From: JAWXBR01 sp034440235
GTDB lineage: Bacteria; Bacteroidota; Ignavibacteria; Kapaibacteriales; Kapaibacteriaceae
Direction of reading: 5' to 3'
NCBI GenBank assembly: GCA_034440235.1
Contig: JAWXBR010000015.1
Location: 1 to 53,237 of the forward strand
Length of the DNA stretch: 53,237 nucleotides
Position 1 is the first letter of the stretch. The number at the start of each line of letters is the position of its first letter. Position numbers and translations under genes: made by a program. Positions 25,696-35,467 of this stretch are shown piece by piece. The notes beneath the pieces were generated by a model. The model was not told the origin of the DNA. It did no database searches and was given only the letters and a program-made list of their open reading frames with translations.

Positions 25696-26301
25696 TCATT
25701 TACTTTTTACCATAGCCGTAGTCATCGCCTTCATGGCATTCTTCGCAAAACGTTTTTGAAGCATGCGCGCGAGCGGATAGCCCATGCGCGCTAACACATG
25801 CCTCGGACGAGAGAACGCGTAGATGTCGAACCACACATTGTCATCTGCGCTGTTCCACTCCACCGCGAACCGTTCCTCTCCTCTTTCGGAATGATCGGCA
25901 AGCGTGCCGTATGCAAATCCGAAACGTGCTGTCGAATGCGAATTATTGTTCTGGGAAATATGGTCGTCAATCGTATACACAATACGCGCGGCATTCATCG
26001 ACCAGATACCGCAATGCTTTGTAACTATTGCTACTATTGTTCCTTTCTGTAAGGGGCTTGAAGAAGGGGCTATGCTGCACCACCCGATGTCGAACATCTT
26101 CCAGGCCTCGAGTGCAGTCTTTGCGTGTTCGAACGTGTTGCGTCCGGACCCCAACAGTACCCGATTGTGATCGACTTCGAAGCCCGCAGGCTTTTGCATG
26201 TCGCTCGTAGCGCCAACGGCGGCATATGACAATACACTCGCCCTCTGCTCGAGGATGTACCTGTTGATTTGTACTGGTGTTGGTCGGGTAAGTAGGAACA
26301 T
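25696..26301 (-). CDS. DUF1990 family protein
   Basis: A 201-aa protein matching DUF1990 throughout. It has LSYAAVGATSDMQKPAGFEV near residue 25, VLLGSGRNTFEHAKTALEAW near 48-68, a VYTIDD segment, FGFAYGTLADHSERGEERFA, and AFSRPRHVLARMGYPLARML near the C-terminus. Members are widespread in bacteria and plants and have a START/hotdog-like predicted fold, with no established activity. It is convergent with the SulP gene and divergent from the DUF4153 gene, so it is likely monocistronic. Confidence 0.85.
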   Translation of the reverse strand: MFLLTRPTPVQINRYILEQRASVLSYAAVGATSDMQKPAGFEVDHNRVLLGSGRNTFEHAKTALEAWKMFDIGWCSIAPSSSPLQKGTIVAIVTKHCGIWSMNAARIVYTIDDHISQNNNSHSTARFGFAYGTLADHSERGEERFAVEWNSADDNVWFDIYAFSRPRHVLARMGYPLARMLQKRFAKNAMKAMTTAMVKSK

Positions 26302-26399
26302 GAACGCTTGATATTGAAAGTGTACGACTCAACAGAACCAGCAGCATCGATAAACCTTATTCTTGCTTCCATCGACCGTTCAACCAATGAGAGGAATAT

Positions 26400-28205
26400 A
26401 TGCGATTGCCATCGTTGAATGCCATGTTAGCCCATGCTTTGCGCACTGTGCATCGGTTCCCTGCAGAAATACTAGTCGCAGTTGTCGGCACGATTGCAGC
26501 CATGACGTTGGTGTACCTCGAAGATGTGTACACACTACCGCACGAGCAGAGTCAGTTGTACGCTCACATTATTCTTTCGAGCATACTCGCATTAAGCACA
26601 GCGCTCTGCCTGACCATTGCGTTTGAGTCTGGACGTATTTCGGCGTGGCTTCGATGGACACTCCTCGTCGTCCTGGTGGGTGCGCTGACGTGGTTCGTGT
26701 TTGGCTTAACAACGGCTTCGTGGGACCTCTCACTGTATGCAGCGGCGGCTCTTGCAGTACACATGGGAGTTGCATTAAGTGGCACATGGAATAGGTCGCG
26801 AAGGAGCTTTTGGGAATTCAACAAGACCCTTTTTCTTCGGACCCTTACTGGCGCGTTGTTCACAGGTGTCCTCATGTGCGGGATAAGCCTTGCAATACTC
26901 GCGCTCGACACGTTGTTCAACGTCGAAGTAAAGAGTTGGATGTATGGCTGGGAATGCTTCTTTCTCATTGGTGTGTTCAACACGCTGTTTGTCTTGGGCG
27001 GCATACCCGAAACACCTAAAACATACGATGCCGAAGCAGCTGTAACCGTCGACGAGTCGGCCGCATATCCGCGTGGCCTGCGCGTCTTCACGCAGTTTGT
27101 GTTGTTACCGCTCGTAGTGGTCTTTCTTTGCATTCTATACGCTTACGGTGTTAAGGTGCTCTTCTTCGCTGCGCTCGAAGGGGGCGTTTCGGCGTTTGTG
27201 CTTTGGCTATCTGTGGCAGGAATTCTCGCGTACCTGCTCGTGTATCCATTGCGTCACGAAACCGAGCATGCATGGATATCGCTGTATGCACGCTGGTTCG
27301 GACGTTTTATGGTGCCGCTTTCAGCAATGTTGTGGGTTGCGATTATTGTCCGTGTAAATGCCTACGGCATCACCGAAGAACGTTACGCAGTCATTGCGCT
27401 TGCATGTGTACTAACGCTTGTATCGGTGTATTTGGCCTTCAAGCGCGATCCCGATTTGCGCGTAATACCGGCACTGCTCTTGGCTGCTAGCGTCGTTGCA
27501 TTTGTGGGTCCATTCAACATGGCCAACGTCTCCTACAACAGTCAAACCTCTCGCGCGAATACAGTGTTGCAGGCGTATGGTGTACTTGGCAACGGCACGT
27601 ACAACAAGGAAGCAGCTAAGAAAATTCCTAATGCGGAAGCAGAGATCGTCCGATCCGTTGTGCATTATTTGAGCGCGTATCGCGACTCATCGCGTCTTGA
27701 AAAGTGGCTGATAAGTCTGCCGCTAACTGCTCAGAGCGGTCTCTCCCCTGACTCTGTAGTTGCGCTGCTTGGCGTAACTCAGCCAGCAGATTCCAGAAAA
27801 TCTTTTTATGTAAATATCGACCACGTGTTATCCCCGATGGTAAACTGGGTTAACGATGGTAGCGTTCAACCGTTTAGCTTGCACCACGATGTATCGGACA
27901 AGTATTCAGAAGCCGTTACCTTCTTTGAAGGCGGAGCCTGGAATGTAACGTTCCCTGTCAGCCGTCAGCTATTGTGGATTGTCACCGATCCCGCCGGTAA
28001 CCAAGACACACTCTGGTTCCGCGATGAATTGGTGAAGAATACTCGCGAAAACTCGTCAGGCCAACCACGCGGATCGTTCGTACAAACCGCTGAATTCCCA
28101 ACGAAGCGGGTCCGTTTCATCTTTACACAACTGAACGCATCCGCGAACGACAGTACGTGGGAATCGATCGATGCCGAAGGCATGGTGATCGTCGAGAGAA
28201 AATAA
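26400..28205 (+). CDS. DUF4153 multi-pass membrane protein
   Basis: A 601-aa protein. The N-terminal ~390 residues contain about a dozen hydrophobic segments (AEILVAVVGTIAAMTLVYLE, WLRWTLLVVLVGALTWFVFG, FVLLPLVVVFLCILYAYGVK and others). The segment LGGIPETPKTYDA before the 'P..l.vFtqfvLlPlv..Y..ilyaY..Ki' region is diagnostic for DUF4153. The remaining ~210 residues are soluble and probably periplasmic, containing LVKNTRENSSGQP. No enzymatic motif is seen. Function is unknown in the family. It is convergent with the small secreted protein at 28222. Confidence 0.85.
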   Translation: MRLPSLNAMLAHALRTVHRFPAEILVAVVGTIAAMTLVYLEDVYTLPHEQSQLYAHIILSSILALSTALCLTIAFESGRISAWLRWTLLVVLVGALTWFVFGLTTASWDLSLYAAAALAVHMGVALSGTWNRSRRSFWEFNKTLFLRTLTGALFTGVLMCGISLAILALDTLFNVEVKSWMYGWECFFLIGVFNTLFVLGGIPETPKTYDAEAAVTVDESAAYPRGLRVFTQFVLLPLVVVFLCILYAYGVKVLFFAALEGGVSAFVLWLSVAGILAYLLVYPLRHETEHAWISLYARWFGRFMVPLSAMLWVAIIVRVNAYGITEERYAVIALACVLTLVSVYLAFKRDPDLRVIPALLLAASVVAFVGPFNMANVSYNSQTSRANTVLQAYGVLGNGTYNKEAAKKIPNAEAEIVRSVVHYLSAYRDSSRLEKWLISLPLTAQSGLSPDSVVALLGVTQPADSRKSFYVNIDHVLSPMVNWVNDGSVQPFSLHHDVSDKYSEAVTFFEGGAWNVTFPVSRQLLWIVTDPAGNQDTLWFRDELVKNTRENSSGQPRGSFVQTAEFPTKRVRFIFTQLNASANDSTWESIDAEGMVIVERK

Positions 28206-28221
28206 ATCTAGTGCTTCACGC

Positions 28222-28446
28222 CTAGTTGAACTTGCGTGCGTTGTCCAGCGCCCTTACAATGGTCGAATCATTTAGTAAGTACGCGTACAGCAAGGCACCA
28301 TGTGAATACGTAACGCTCGAAGCACCCTTTTGGAAAGGGGCTGTCCATGCACGCGTAATACCTTGTGCGTGTATCGGAGGTCGGCAGATAGCTATCAGAG
28401 CACACAGAAGGACAATTGCTCCAGCAGATGTAGCGTGTCTTCTCAT
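28222..28446 (-). CDS. Small secreted protein, 74 aa
   Basis: Starts MRRHATSAGAIVLLCALIAI and continues CRPPIHAQG, a signal peptide with AQ cleavage. The mature part is only about 45 residues, with no domain recognised. The ATG at 28446 is chosen because the signal peptide begins there, although the frame is open 11 codons upstream. It stands alone between two larger convergent or co-directional genes. It could be a remnant of a larger exported protein. Confidence 0.45.
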   Translation of the reverse strand: MRRHATSAGAIVLLCALIAICRPPIHAQGITRAWTAPFQKGASSVTYSHGALLYAYLLNDSTIVRALDNARKFN

Positions 28447-28514
28447 ACACAACAATAGCCCCATTCTGCCACTTTCCATCTTAGTATAATCTTGTCGGGC
28501 CTGCCCTAATCGTC

Positions 28515-28552
28515 AAAGAAAACGCCGCACTTCCTAAAGGAAATGCGGCGTT
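28515..28552 (-). terminator. Strong intrinsic terminator of the DUF11 surface-protein gene
   Basis: AACGCCGCA (28521-28529) pairs with TGCGGCGTT (28544-28552). The inner arms TTCCT/AGGAA extend the stem past a single mismatch to 14 pairs. Reading leftwards, the stem is followed by TTTTCTTT, a good U-tract. It lies ~40 bp beyond the stop of the gene at 28595. Confidence 0.85.
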
Positions 28553-28594
28553 GAATGTTACGGCCAGTGAGTAGCGCAGCAAAGCTGCGTTGGG

Positions 28595-31500
28595 TTATTT
28601 GACGACGTTCAGAGGAAGAGACTGCGTACCGAATGGGGTGTTAAGGACGATGAAGTATGTGCCCTGACCCATGTCGTGTACGTCGGTTTGGATGATGTGA
28701 TTGCCTTGGTCTAACGGACCGCTCACGAGTGTCTTGATGACGCGACCTGCGAGGTCGGTGATGGTCATGGTCGACGCATTGAGTGAACGTGAGAGCGTGA
28801 GAGAGACGGTGGCTGATGTGCCTGCTGGGTTAGGCATAACGTTCAGCATTGCTACTGGTGTTGTGCCGCCATCGCCTGTTTCTCTGACGCCAGAGATTGG
28901 GTCCGAAAGAGTGAAGGAACCGCTGGAAATCATGTTGCCAACATCATCGAACGACTCGAAGTCGAATTGTGCTGTGGCACTGTCGACATTCGAGAGCGTG
29001 AGGAAGATTGGCTTAACGCTGACCCCTGGTGCCATGCCCCCTTCACCATTCTCGAGAGCACTAATCATGTACACACCAGAGTCGTTTACGACAGGTGCAA
29101 GGAGTGCTTCGGATGGGTTGGTGCCGGCCGGACCCACTGCGAGGATGCGCGCCGAGCCCTTAGAGCGGAGACGTAGAACCGAAGTGCGTTCGCGATATCC
29201 GTTTGCATTGGTGTAGAAGATTGCAAACGTCTTCACACCCGATGGTTTCGTTGTTGCATCGATTGCAATGACGTCTGCTGCGCCACCCGGAACACGTGCG
29301 ATGTAGTTGATGACTTCGCTGAATGCTGGCCCCGTGCCTGTGCCATCGTCGTACAGATAACGTACTTCGACAGGGAAACTCAATACGTTGTTTGGATTCG
29401 AAAATTCGAGTCCGACAACACCGTTTTGTCCCGGCGGCACGCTAACACCGATGAAGCCTGTAGCACCAGTAACCGGACTGGTTTCGGCACCACTGCTGAG
29501 TGAAGCAAGCGGAACAACAGTCGATGTCACTTCAACCCCGGTAACAGTAATCGTATTACCAGGAATTGCTGGGTTGATGATGTTTAGCGAGCCCATTGTG
29601 GACGACGTCATGACGATGCCAGTTGATGTTGGCTCGCCTGCTTGTACATCCTCGCCCGATTTCACATCATCAACTTCATTAACATCACCGCGTGTTGGGA
29701 AGCTAACACCAGTGTTGCCCCAATCCCATGGCGTGAATGTGCGGCGACGTACAATTGTGTCGCGAACCAGTCGCTCACATGTCACACAATTACAATCGGT
29801 GAATGAATACCGGATAGAGAAGATGAGTGTGTCTACACACTTGAAGCTTGCAGGTGGAGGTGGGAAGATCATGTTCAGCGTCATGTTCACACCTTGTGTG
29901 AAGCTCTGACACGGACCTGTGCCCCATTGTGCGATGCGGCTGAAGACAGTGAGGAGTTGAGGTCCAGGTGCGAGCGGACTCGAAATCGATCCACTTACGA
30001 TGTCGCCGAATGCACGACTCCATGCCGATGCTGGCGAGGAGATGCACTTCGTACGAACCTGTACACCAACGATCGATGCAACAAATTTCTGAATTGGTGC
30101 CGGACCCGCTGTGAGCGTAGCCATTAGTTGCACACCACCCGCATTGTTGTATGTGATCTTGAATTTCTTGACGTCGCGCTGGAACTTGATACAGCAATCT
30201 TCTGGTGGTACAGTTGGACATGGCGGAAGATCACGCAGGATGCTATCTCTGCAAATGATTTGTCCGTTTGGTCCCATCAATACATAGTTGATCGTTATCA
30301 GCGAGTTCGCCGGTGGCGTGTCTGTAAAGAGAGTTGCAATCGTAAACGGTCCAGTTGGAATCACAAACGAAGCAGGTACAAACGTTCCATGCGGAGAGTT
30401 CAACACCAGTACACCACCCGTGGTCGTTGTACCCGAGATCGTGATGTTGTATTGCTGATTACCCGCAGCATCCTTGCCTGCGCAGTCGACCTTGATTTGA
30501 ACGCTGTCGAGGCACGGACCGATTTTTGCAATCTTCACACACACCGGTGAAGACTCGAGCTGTCCGATTATCTGATCTGAAATAATCGTGCTGTTTATCA
30601 AGTGACGCACTGCTGCGTTTGCAGCGAACGTGTTGCACGAGAGAGCAGAATCTTGCGCATTGGCCGCAACCTGTGCGTTCATGTCTGCCGTTGCAGTTCC
30701 GAGAGCACCAATTGGTGTGGCACCAAAGTACCAGCCCGTGTTCTTCGCACCCGATGGAATGCTGGCACTCCATGTACCCACTGTTCCACACCCACCCGTA
30801 AACATGAAGGTAGGAGCACCCGTAGGTTGGAAGTTGCTAACGCGTGCAAAGAGCAACGTGTTGTTGTTGAACGTTGTTGTCGCAGGAGCAGAAGGAAGAG
30901 TAGGCAGTGCATACGTGATGCCGAATGCGCTTCCTCGACTTGTACACGGACCGAGTATGAGATTGTCAGCAGCGCTGTTATCGAGTGGCAAGAGATCGAC
31001 AAACGTGATGTGACGGAGTCCGACACTACCCGTTGGCACCGTTAGGCGCAAACGATATGCAATCGATCCACCCGCAGACGTCGAAGCCGATGTACCGTAT
31101 GAACCACCTGGGTTCGACTTCACTGCTTTTGCAAGTGTGTAGCCTGCCGTGCCGGCAACGGTAACAAGTTCTGTATTCGACGTTACTGGGCTTGGTAGCG
31201 ATCCACCACTTATTGTAAATAAGTTTGGAATGTTGCCGAGTGCTGATGTGTCAGCTACCTTCACGTCAAATTCGATGAAGTGGAACAACACTCCATTCGT
31301 GCCATACATACCACAGTTGGAGTAGAAGATGTTCTGACAGACAGCAGCAATGGTGGGCAGTGTTGCTGTGACGGTGTGTGTACCAAGACTGTACGTAAGG
31401 TTCACACCAGTCCAGTTCGACGTCGCTTGGCAAGGGGCTGCCCAGTTCGATGACGTGTAGAACGATGGATTACCTACATACTGAAGATTCGGATTAAGCG

Positions 31501-32965
31501 CATCTGTAATGGTGGTACCAAGGAGTGGCTGACCGCCAATGTTCTGAACGCGCAGCCTGTATCGGAACGTCGAGCCCGGAGCATACGATGGTTGCTTCGA
31601 GCACACATCTTTCCACAGACATACTTGTGGTGCCGGTGCGGCTACAACAAATGAATTGCATGTCTTAATCGGTGTAAGGCCCGGACCAGAGAACCACGCA
31701 CAATTCGTAATTGTAGAACCGATGGTTGCGGCTGCAGGAATTGTAAAGTTGATTTCGAAGTAACGGCACTGACCAGGCAGCAGAGCAGATGTACTTACCG
31801 CCGTCGCGACGTTTAACGTAAGCGTCGCTGTCATTCCGGCCGAAACAGTACCAATCGAAAGACCTGAAAGCGTCGTAGGAACCGTGTCCTTTACTGTAAA
31901 CGAATTAATAGGAGTGGTTCCGTTGTTGCAGATGTAGATAAGGTACTTGCCAGCGCAGCCAGGTTGTCCGTTGGTGTAGACATACTTGCTAATGGTAGCA
32001 CTTACAATGTTCTTGATTTCTACACACGACTGGTTGCTGGTGTCACTGACGTTTCCACACGAAGGTTGTGTACTTCCAAGGGTGCCTGTCAGCACAGCCT
32101 GGTTTGTAATTGTCGAGCCCGTAGGAAACAGGAGTCGAGGATACAGAACGGTGAACGTACAACACACGGTATTGTACATCGGCAGTGCGCTGAGATTACC
32201 CACAGGCCACGAGATTACGTTACCCGTTTGCGTTGCGCCGCATGACGAACCTGTAAGGATTGCACCAGCTGGCAGAACGTCGGTAACAACACCACCTACA
32301 AGATTGAGTTGTCCGGTTGTGCCCACGTTCTTGTACACACAAATCTGGTACGTAAGAACGGAGTCACCCGTGGCGTACGGACAAGGTCCGCCCTGGTACG
32401 CGGCGTTCGTTACATACTTATTGATGTTCCAAGGTTCGACGGCAGTTGCCATGGTAGAAACAAATGGCGTACAGAACTCAACAACTTTGTTTGCAAGCGT
32501 ACCTTGAATGCATGCGCGGTTTCGCGCCGTGGTGCCGTTACAGGTTACACCGTTCGGGAATCGTACCGTGAGTGTGAACGATCCGGAACAGCCCGCGGGC
32601 AGTGTTGCAAAATTGAGCGAGTATGTGGCACCCAAACTGTTTACAACCGGAGTTACTACCGTTGGTACACCACATGGTGCAGTGTACGAGGCACTGAGAA
32701 ACTCAATCGAAGCTGGAAGAACGTCTGAGATTGTGACGTTCGTAGCTCCAGCCGGCGCTGAGAAGTAAATCGTATACGTAAACGGCGCTCCCGTAGGGAT
32801 GACCGTGTCGCTTACTACCTTCTTTAAGGTGAATCCATCTTGTTGTGCTTGCGCCATCCATGACTGTGCATTGGATGTAGGTGAAGTAAAAAGTGCTGCG
32901 AAGAGCACCAGAGCGAGCGAAGCAAAAAGGTGCCTCGAGGAGCGAAGGGAATCCAAACGTGTCAT
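28595..32965 (-). CDS. Giant DUF11-repeat surface protein, type IX cargo
   Basis: A 1456-aa protein. The ATG at 32965 gives the signal peptide LFASLALVLFAALFTSPTSN followed by AQ, and has GGGAC before it; an upstream in-frame start is less likely. The first ~700 residues contain several DUF11-type beta-sandwich repeats, recognisable by 'Y.l...N.G...l.nv.v.D.lP..l.f.s' (TISDVLPASIEFLSASYTA, VVTDVLPAGAILTGSSCG). They have many paired cysteines. The middle is unrecognised, with Cys-rich FKCVDTLIFSIRYSFTDCNC. It ends NVMPNPAGTSATVSLTL, GQGTYFIVLNTPFG, LPLNVVK, a type IX sorting domain. Such repeats usually build surface fibres or adhesins. Monocistronic, with a strong terminator. Confidence 0.85.
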   Translation of the reverse strand: MTRLDSLRSSRHLFASLALVLFAALFTSPTSNAQSWMAQAQQDGFTLKKVVSDTVIPTGAPFTYTIYFSAPAGATNVTISDVLPASIEFLSASYTAPCGVPTVVTPVVNSLGATYSLNFATLPAGCSGSFTLTVRFPNGVTCNGTTARNRACIQGTLANKVVEFCTPFVSTMATAVEPWNINKYVTNAAYQGGPCPYATGDSVLTYQICVYKNVGTTGQLNLVGGVVTDVLPAGAILTGSSCGATQTGNVISWPVGNLSALPMYNTVCCTFTVLYPRLLFPTGSTITNQAVLTGTLGSTQPSCGNVSDTSNQSCVEIKNIVSATISKYVYTNGQPGCAGKYLIYICNNGTTPINSFTVKDTVPTTLSGLSIGTVSAGMTATLTLNVATAVSTSALLPGQCRYFEINFTIPAAATIGSTITNCAWFSGPGLTPIKTCNSFVVAAPAPQVCLWKDVCSKQPSYAPGSTFRYRLRVQNIGGQPLLGTTITDALNPNLQYVGNPSFYTSSNWAAPCQATSNWTGVNLTYSLGTHTVTATLPTIAAVCQNIFYSNCGMYGTNGVLFHFIEFDVKVADTSALGNIPNLFTISGGSLPSPVTSNTELVTVAGTAGYTLAKAVKSNPGGSYGTSASTSAGGSIAYRLRLTVPTGSVGLRHITFVDLLPLDNSAADNLILGPCTSRGSAFGITYALPTLPSAPATTTFNNNTLLFARVSNFQPTGAPTFMFTGGCGTVGTWSASIPSGAKNTGWYFGATPIGALGTATADMNAQVAANAQDSALSCNTFAANAAVRHLINSTIISDQIIGQLESSPVCVKIAKIGPCLDSVQIKVDCAGKDAAGNQQYNITISGTTTTGGVLVLNSPHGTFVPASFVIPTGPFTIATLFTDTPPANSLITINYVLMGPNGQIICRDSILRDLPPCPTVPPEDCCIKFQRDVKKFKITYNNAGGVQLMATLTAGPAPIQKFVASIVGVQVRTKCISSPASAWSRAFGDIVSGSISSPLAPGPQLLTVFSRIAQWGTGPCQSFTQGVNMTLNMIFPPPPASFKCVDTLIFSIRYSFTDCNCVTCERLVRDTIVRRRTFTPWDWGNTGVSFPTRGDVNEVDDVKSGEDVQAGEPTSTGIVMTSSTMGSLNIINPAIPGNTITVTGVEVTSTVVPLASLSSGAETSPVTGATGFIGVSVPPGQNGVVGLEFSNPNNVLSFPVEVRYLYDDGTGTGPAFSEVINYIARVPGGAADVIAIDATTKPSGVKTFAIFYTNANGYRERTSVLRLRSKGSARILAVGPAGTNPSEALLAPVVNDSGVYMISALENGEGGMAPGVSVKPIFLTLSNVDSATAQFDFESFDDVGNMISSGSFTLSDPISGVRETGDGGTTPVAMLNVMPNPAGTSATVSLTLSRSLNASTMTITDLAGRVIKTLVSGPLDQGNHIIQTDVHDMGQGTYFIVLNTPFGTQSLPLNVVK

Positions 32966-33175
32966 AACACATGTCCCGGAGTGAAAATTTAACTCGACAA
33001 AATAGTAACACACACGCTTACAGCAACGCCAATTACCAATACCCAAATTGTTCCGTAAAAAAGACAGGACTTTTTAAATGCGCCATTCATTCGGCGAAAT
33101 CCAAATTAGCCCTACAGTCGTAGGCTTGCGAGTACGCAAACAAGCGTCTCGTAAACAACCATTTCAAGGTGATTC

Positions 33176-35239
33176 ATGCTTTTCTCTCGACTTCGTAAGC
33201 CACTGCTTGCGCTTGCTGGTGCCACGGTTTTAGGAGTGCTGGTTTATGCATCCTCACACCGAGAGGCGCCCCTTGTCAGCAACGATCCTCTAGCTGATAA
33301 CACCGACCTATATGCCTTCCGCTGTCCAGACGATACAACCTCTGTGGCAATCATCGCGAACTACATCCCGTTCGAGCTGCCCGAAGGCGGACCGAACTAT
33401 GCCTCGTTCGGCGAAAACATTCGCTACGAAGTGCACGTAGACAACGACGCTACAACACCGGGCTCTGACATCACGTACCGCTTTACGTTCACAAAAATCA
33501 ACGAAGACCCAACAACGTTCTTCAATATTCGCCTCGGCAAAGAAAACCTCAAGACATCGTATCTCGCTGAACGCTCAATCGACGGTGGTGTGTCGTTCCA
33601 GACAATTGTTAGCGGCGGCAAGGTACCACCACCAAATATCGGACCACGTTCGATCGAAGGTGCTGCCGGACTTGGCAAGGCGTATAGCCAGCTTGTTCAA
33701 GAAGCTATCACAACTGCAACAACGGGCGAAACAATCTATTGCGGTCCGGTAGACGATCCGTTCTTCGTAGACCTAGGCGGAATTTTCGACCTCGGCCAAA
33801 CACGCAAACGCGATGGTGTTGGTTCAGAAAAGGCCCGCGATGCTGTTGCCGGCTTCAACTGCCACACAATTGCACTCAAGATTCCAATCGCTACGCTTCA
33901 AAAAGATGGCAAGTCTGTTTCTCAAGCAGCGAACATCCTCGATGGCGACTTCGTTATCGGCGTGTGGGCTTCTGCATCACGTCCAAAAATCACAACCCTG
34001 CGCACAGATGGCATGAAGCCAGATGTTAGCGGCGAATGGGTTCAGATTTCGCGCATCGGTATGCCTCTCACAAACGAAGCTGTTATCCCAGTTGGCGATA
34101 AAGACCGCTGGAATGCAGGCACACCATACGATACAGAACGCGAACTGACGTTTGCGAAGTACTTCGTGAATCCAGAGCTTGCGTTGTATATGGACGACAG
34201 CCAATTCGGCAGCGCAGTACCAGCAATGGCTGCTTTGCGTATCCAATCGAACTCGCTTGGTGCTTACGATTTCCGCAACGGTAAGGGTGGCTTGTACCCA
34301 CTCTATGCTACCAACGGTGGAGCAGGTACAGCACTCGACACAAACTCGTTCGGTAAGATTCTGCTTCAACCTGCAAGCCCTCGCTCGGTAGACATCCTTC
34401 CGATCTTCTACACAGGTGTTCCAAATCTTCCCCCGTATCAACTCGCTACTGGCAAGGCCGGCAATCCACTTGCTCCCGGCAAGCCGTTTATCAACAACTT
34501 CCTTCCTGTAATTGGCGACATGCTTCGTTTGAACATGGCAACACCAGTTACGCCACGTAACAGCAACGACTTCTCGACTCTGGGTCTTATTCAGTGTGCA
34601 GCGTTAGGTCTTACAGACGCTCGCTTCAATACAAGTGCCGATCTGCAGTGGATTCCTAACATGGATGGCTTCCCGAACGGACGTCGTCTCGAAGATGATG
34701 TAACAACAATCGAACTGCAAGCAGTTAGTGGTGTTGTTCTTGCTGCCATCGGTCTGTGGTACGACGATTATGTTTCTGGTGGCTCTCCTGTTACTCCAAT
34801 GCTCGTGAATGTACTTTCGTACAATGCCGGTCCGGACAAAAACGATAAGCCATTCACAACAACATGGCCATACATGGCCGAAGCACATCGCGGATACGAT
34901 TATGCTGAAGGGGGCTCACCTGTCGGTGTACGGGGCGAACCTGTTAGTCCTCTCGGCTTCTCTGCTCCAACTGGCTTCTTCGTTGGCAACAGCTACCCAA
35001 ATCCATTCGCAGCAACAACATCGATGAAATTCCACCTTGCAGAAAGTGGACGTGCTACGGTCAAGATCTTTGATACACGCGGCAACCTAGTTGCAACGGT
35101 ATTCGATCGCGACGTAATCGGTGGTGACTACGATGTAGACTGGGCTGCGAACACTGCACTTCCTGCAGGTTCTTATGTAGCATCGTTGCAACTCAACGGA
35201 CGTCCGTTGGCTTCTTCGAAGCTCGTCCTCAACCGATAA
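33176..35239 (+). CDS. DUF4331 family exported protein, type IX cargo
   Basis: A 687-aa protein with a signal peptide (LLALAGATVLGVLVYASS) leading directly into SSHREAPLVSNDPLADNTDL and YAF, the invariant N-terminus of DUF4331. Further family blocks are YEVHVDNDATTPGSDITYRF and FFVDLGGIFDLG. Next come FNCHTIALKIPIATL and EWVQISRIGMPLTNEAVIP. The C-terminal ~90 residues (NSYPNPFAATTSMKFHLAES, LPAGSYVASLQLNG, SSKLVLNR) are a type IX sorting domain. DUF4331 has no proven activity. It precedes a TPR lipoprotein and a TonB receptor on the same strand and could be part of the same surface uptake system, although a hairpin separates them. Confidence 0.9.
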   Translation: MLFSRLRKPLLALAGATVLGVLVYASSHREAPLVSNDPLADNTDLYAFRCPDDTTSVAIIANYIPFELPEGGPNYASFGENIRYEVHVDNDATTPGSDITYRFTFTKINEDPTTFFNIRLGKENLKTSYLAERSIDGGVSFQTIVSGGKVPPPNIGPRSIEGAAGLGKAYSQLVQEAITTATTGETIYCGPVDDPFFVDLGGIFDLGQTRKRDGVGSEKARDAVAGFNCHTIALKIPIATLQKDGKSVSQAANILDGDFVIGVWASASRPKITTLRTDGMKPDVSGEWVQISRIGMPLTNEAVIPVGDKDRWNAGTPYDTERELTFAKYFVNPELALYMDDSQFGSAVPAMAALRIQSNSLGAYDFRNGKGGLYPLYATNGGAGTALDTNSFGKILLQPASPRSVDILPIFYTGVPNLPPYQLATGKAGNPLAPGKPFINNFLPVIGDMLRLNMATPVTPRNSNDFSTLGLIQCAALGLTDARFNTSADLQWIPNMDGFPNGRRLEDDVTTIELQAVSGVVLAAIGLWYDDYVSGGSPVTPMLVNVLSYNAGPDKNDKPFTTTWPYMAEAHRGYDYAEGGSPVGVRGEPVSPLGFSAPTGFFVGNSYPNPFAATTSMKFHLAESGRATVKIFDTRGNLVATVFDRDVIGGDYDVDWAANTALPAGSYVASLQLNGRPLASSKLVLNR

Positions 35240-35264
35240 TCCCCTCTCACACACTGCAGATATT

Positions 35265-35290
35265 CCCTCTCGCTCTTCTGAGCGAGAGGG
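35265..35290 (+). terminator. Hairpin after DUF4331 gene
   Basis: CCCTCTCGCTC (35265-35275) and GAGCGAGAGGG (35280-35290) form a perfect 11-bp stem with a TTCT loop, 26 bp past the DUF4331 stop. The downstream T-run is short (GCTTTGC), so it may be a weak terminator or an RNA-stabilising structure rather than a full stop. Confidence 0.55.
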
Positions 35291-35300
35291 GCTTTGCAGC

Positions 35301-35410
35301 CCGCGTCGTGTAACGGCGCATACTAGAGTCGTGAAGCGACGCAAACCGCGCCGTGTAACGGCGCATACTAGAGTCGTGAAGCGACGCAAACCGCGCCGTG
35401 TAACGACGCA
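35301..35410. repeat. 2.4 copies of a 45-bp palindromic tandem repeat
   Basis: Full copies lie at 35301-35345 and 35346-35390, nearly identical, followed by a 20-bp partial copy to 35410. Each unit begins with a near-perfect inverted repeat, GCGCCGT-GTA-ACGGCGC in copy two. Each then has a second one, GTCG-TGAAG-CGAC, so each can fold into two hairpins. This is the style of dispersed intergenic palindromic repeats (REP/BIME-like). It lies between the DUF4331 and TPR genes. No spacer diversity is present, which excludes CRISPR. Confidence 0.8.
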
Positions 35411-35467
35411 GATAACTACGCTGTAGCAAGCAGCACTAGCCCCCTACCAATTTCAATAAATAAGATT

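Noticed and set aside
35301..35410. Possible CRISPR array
   Set aside because: Units are direct tandem copies without unique spacers, each internally palindromic, and no cas gene is near.
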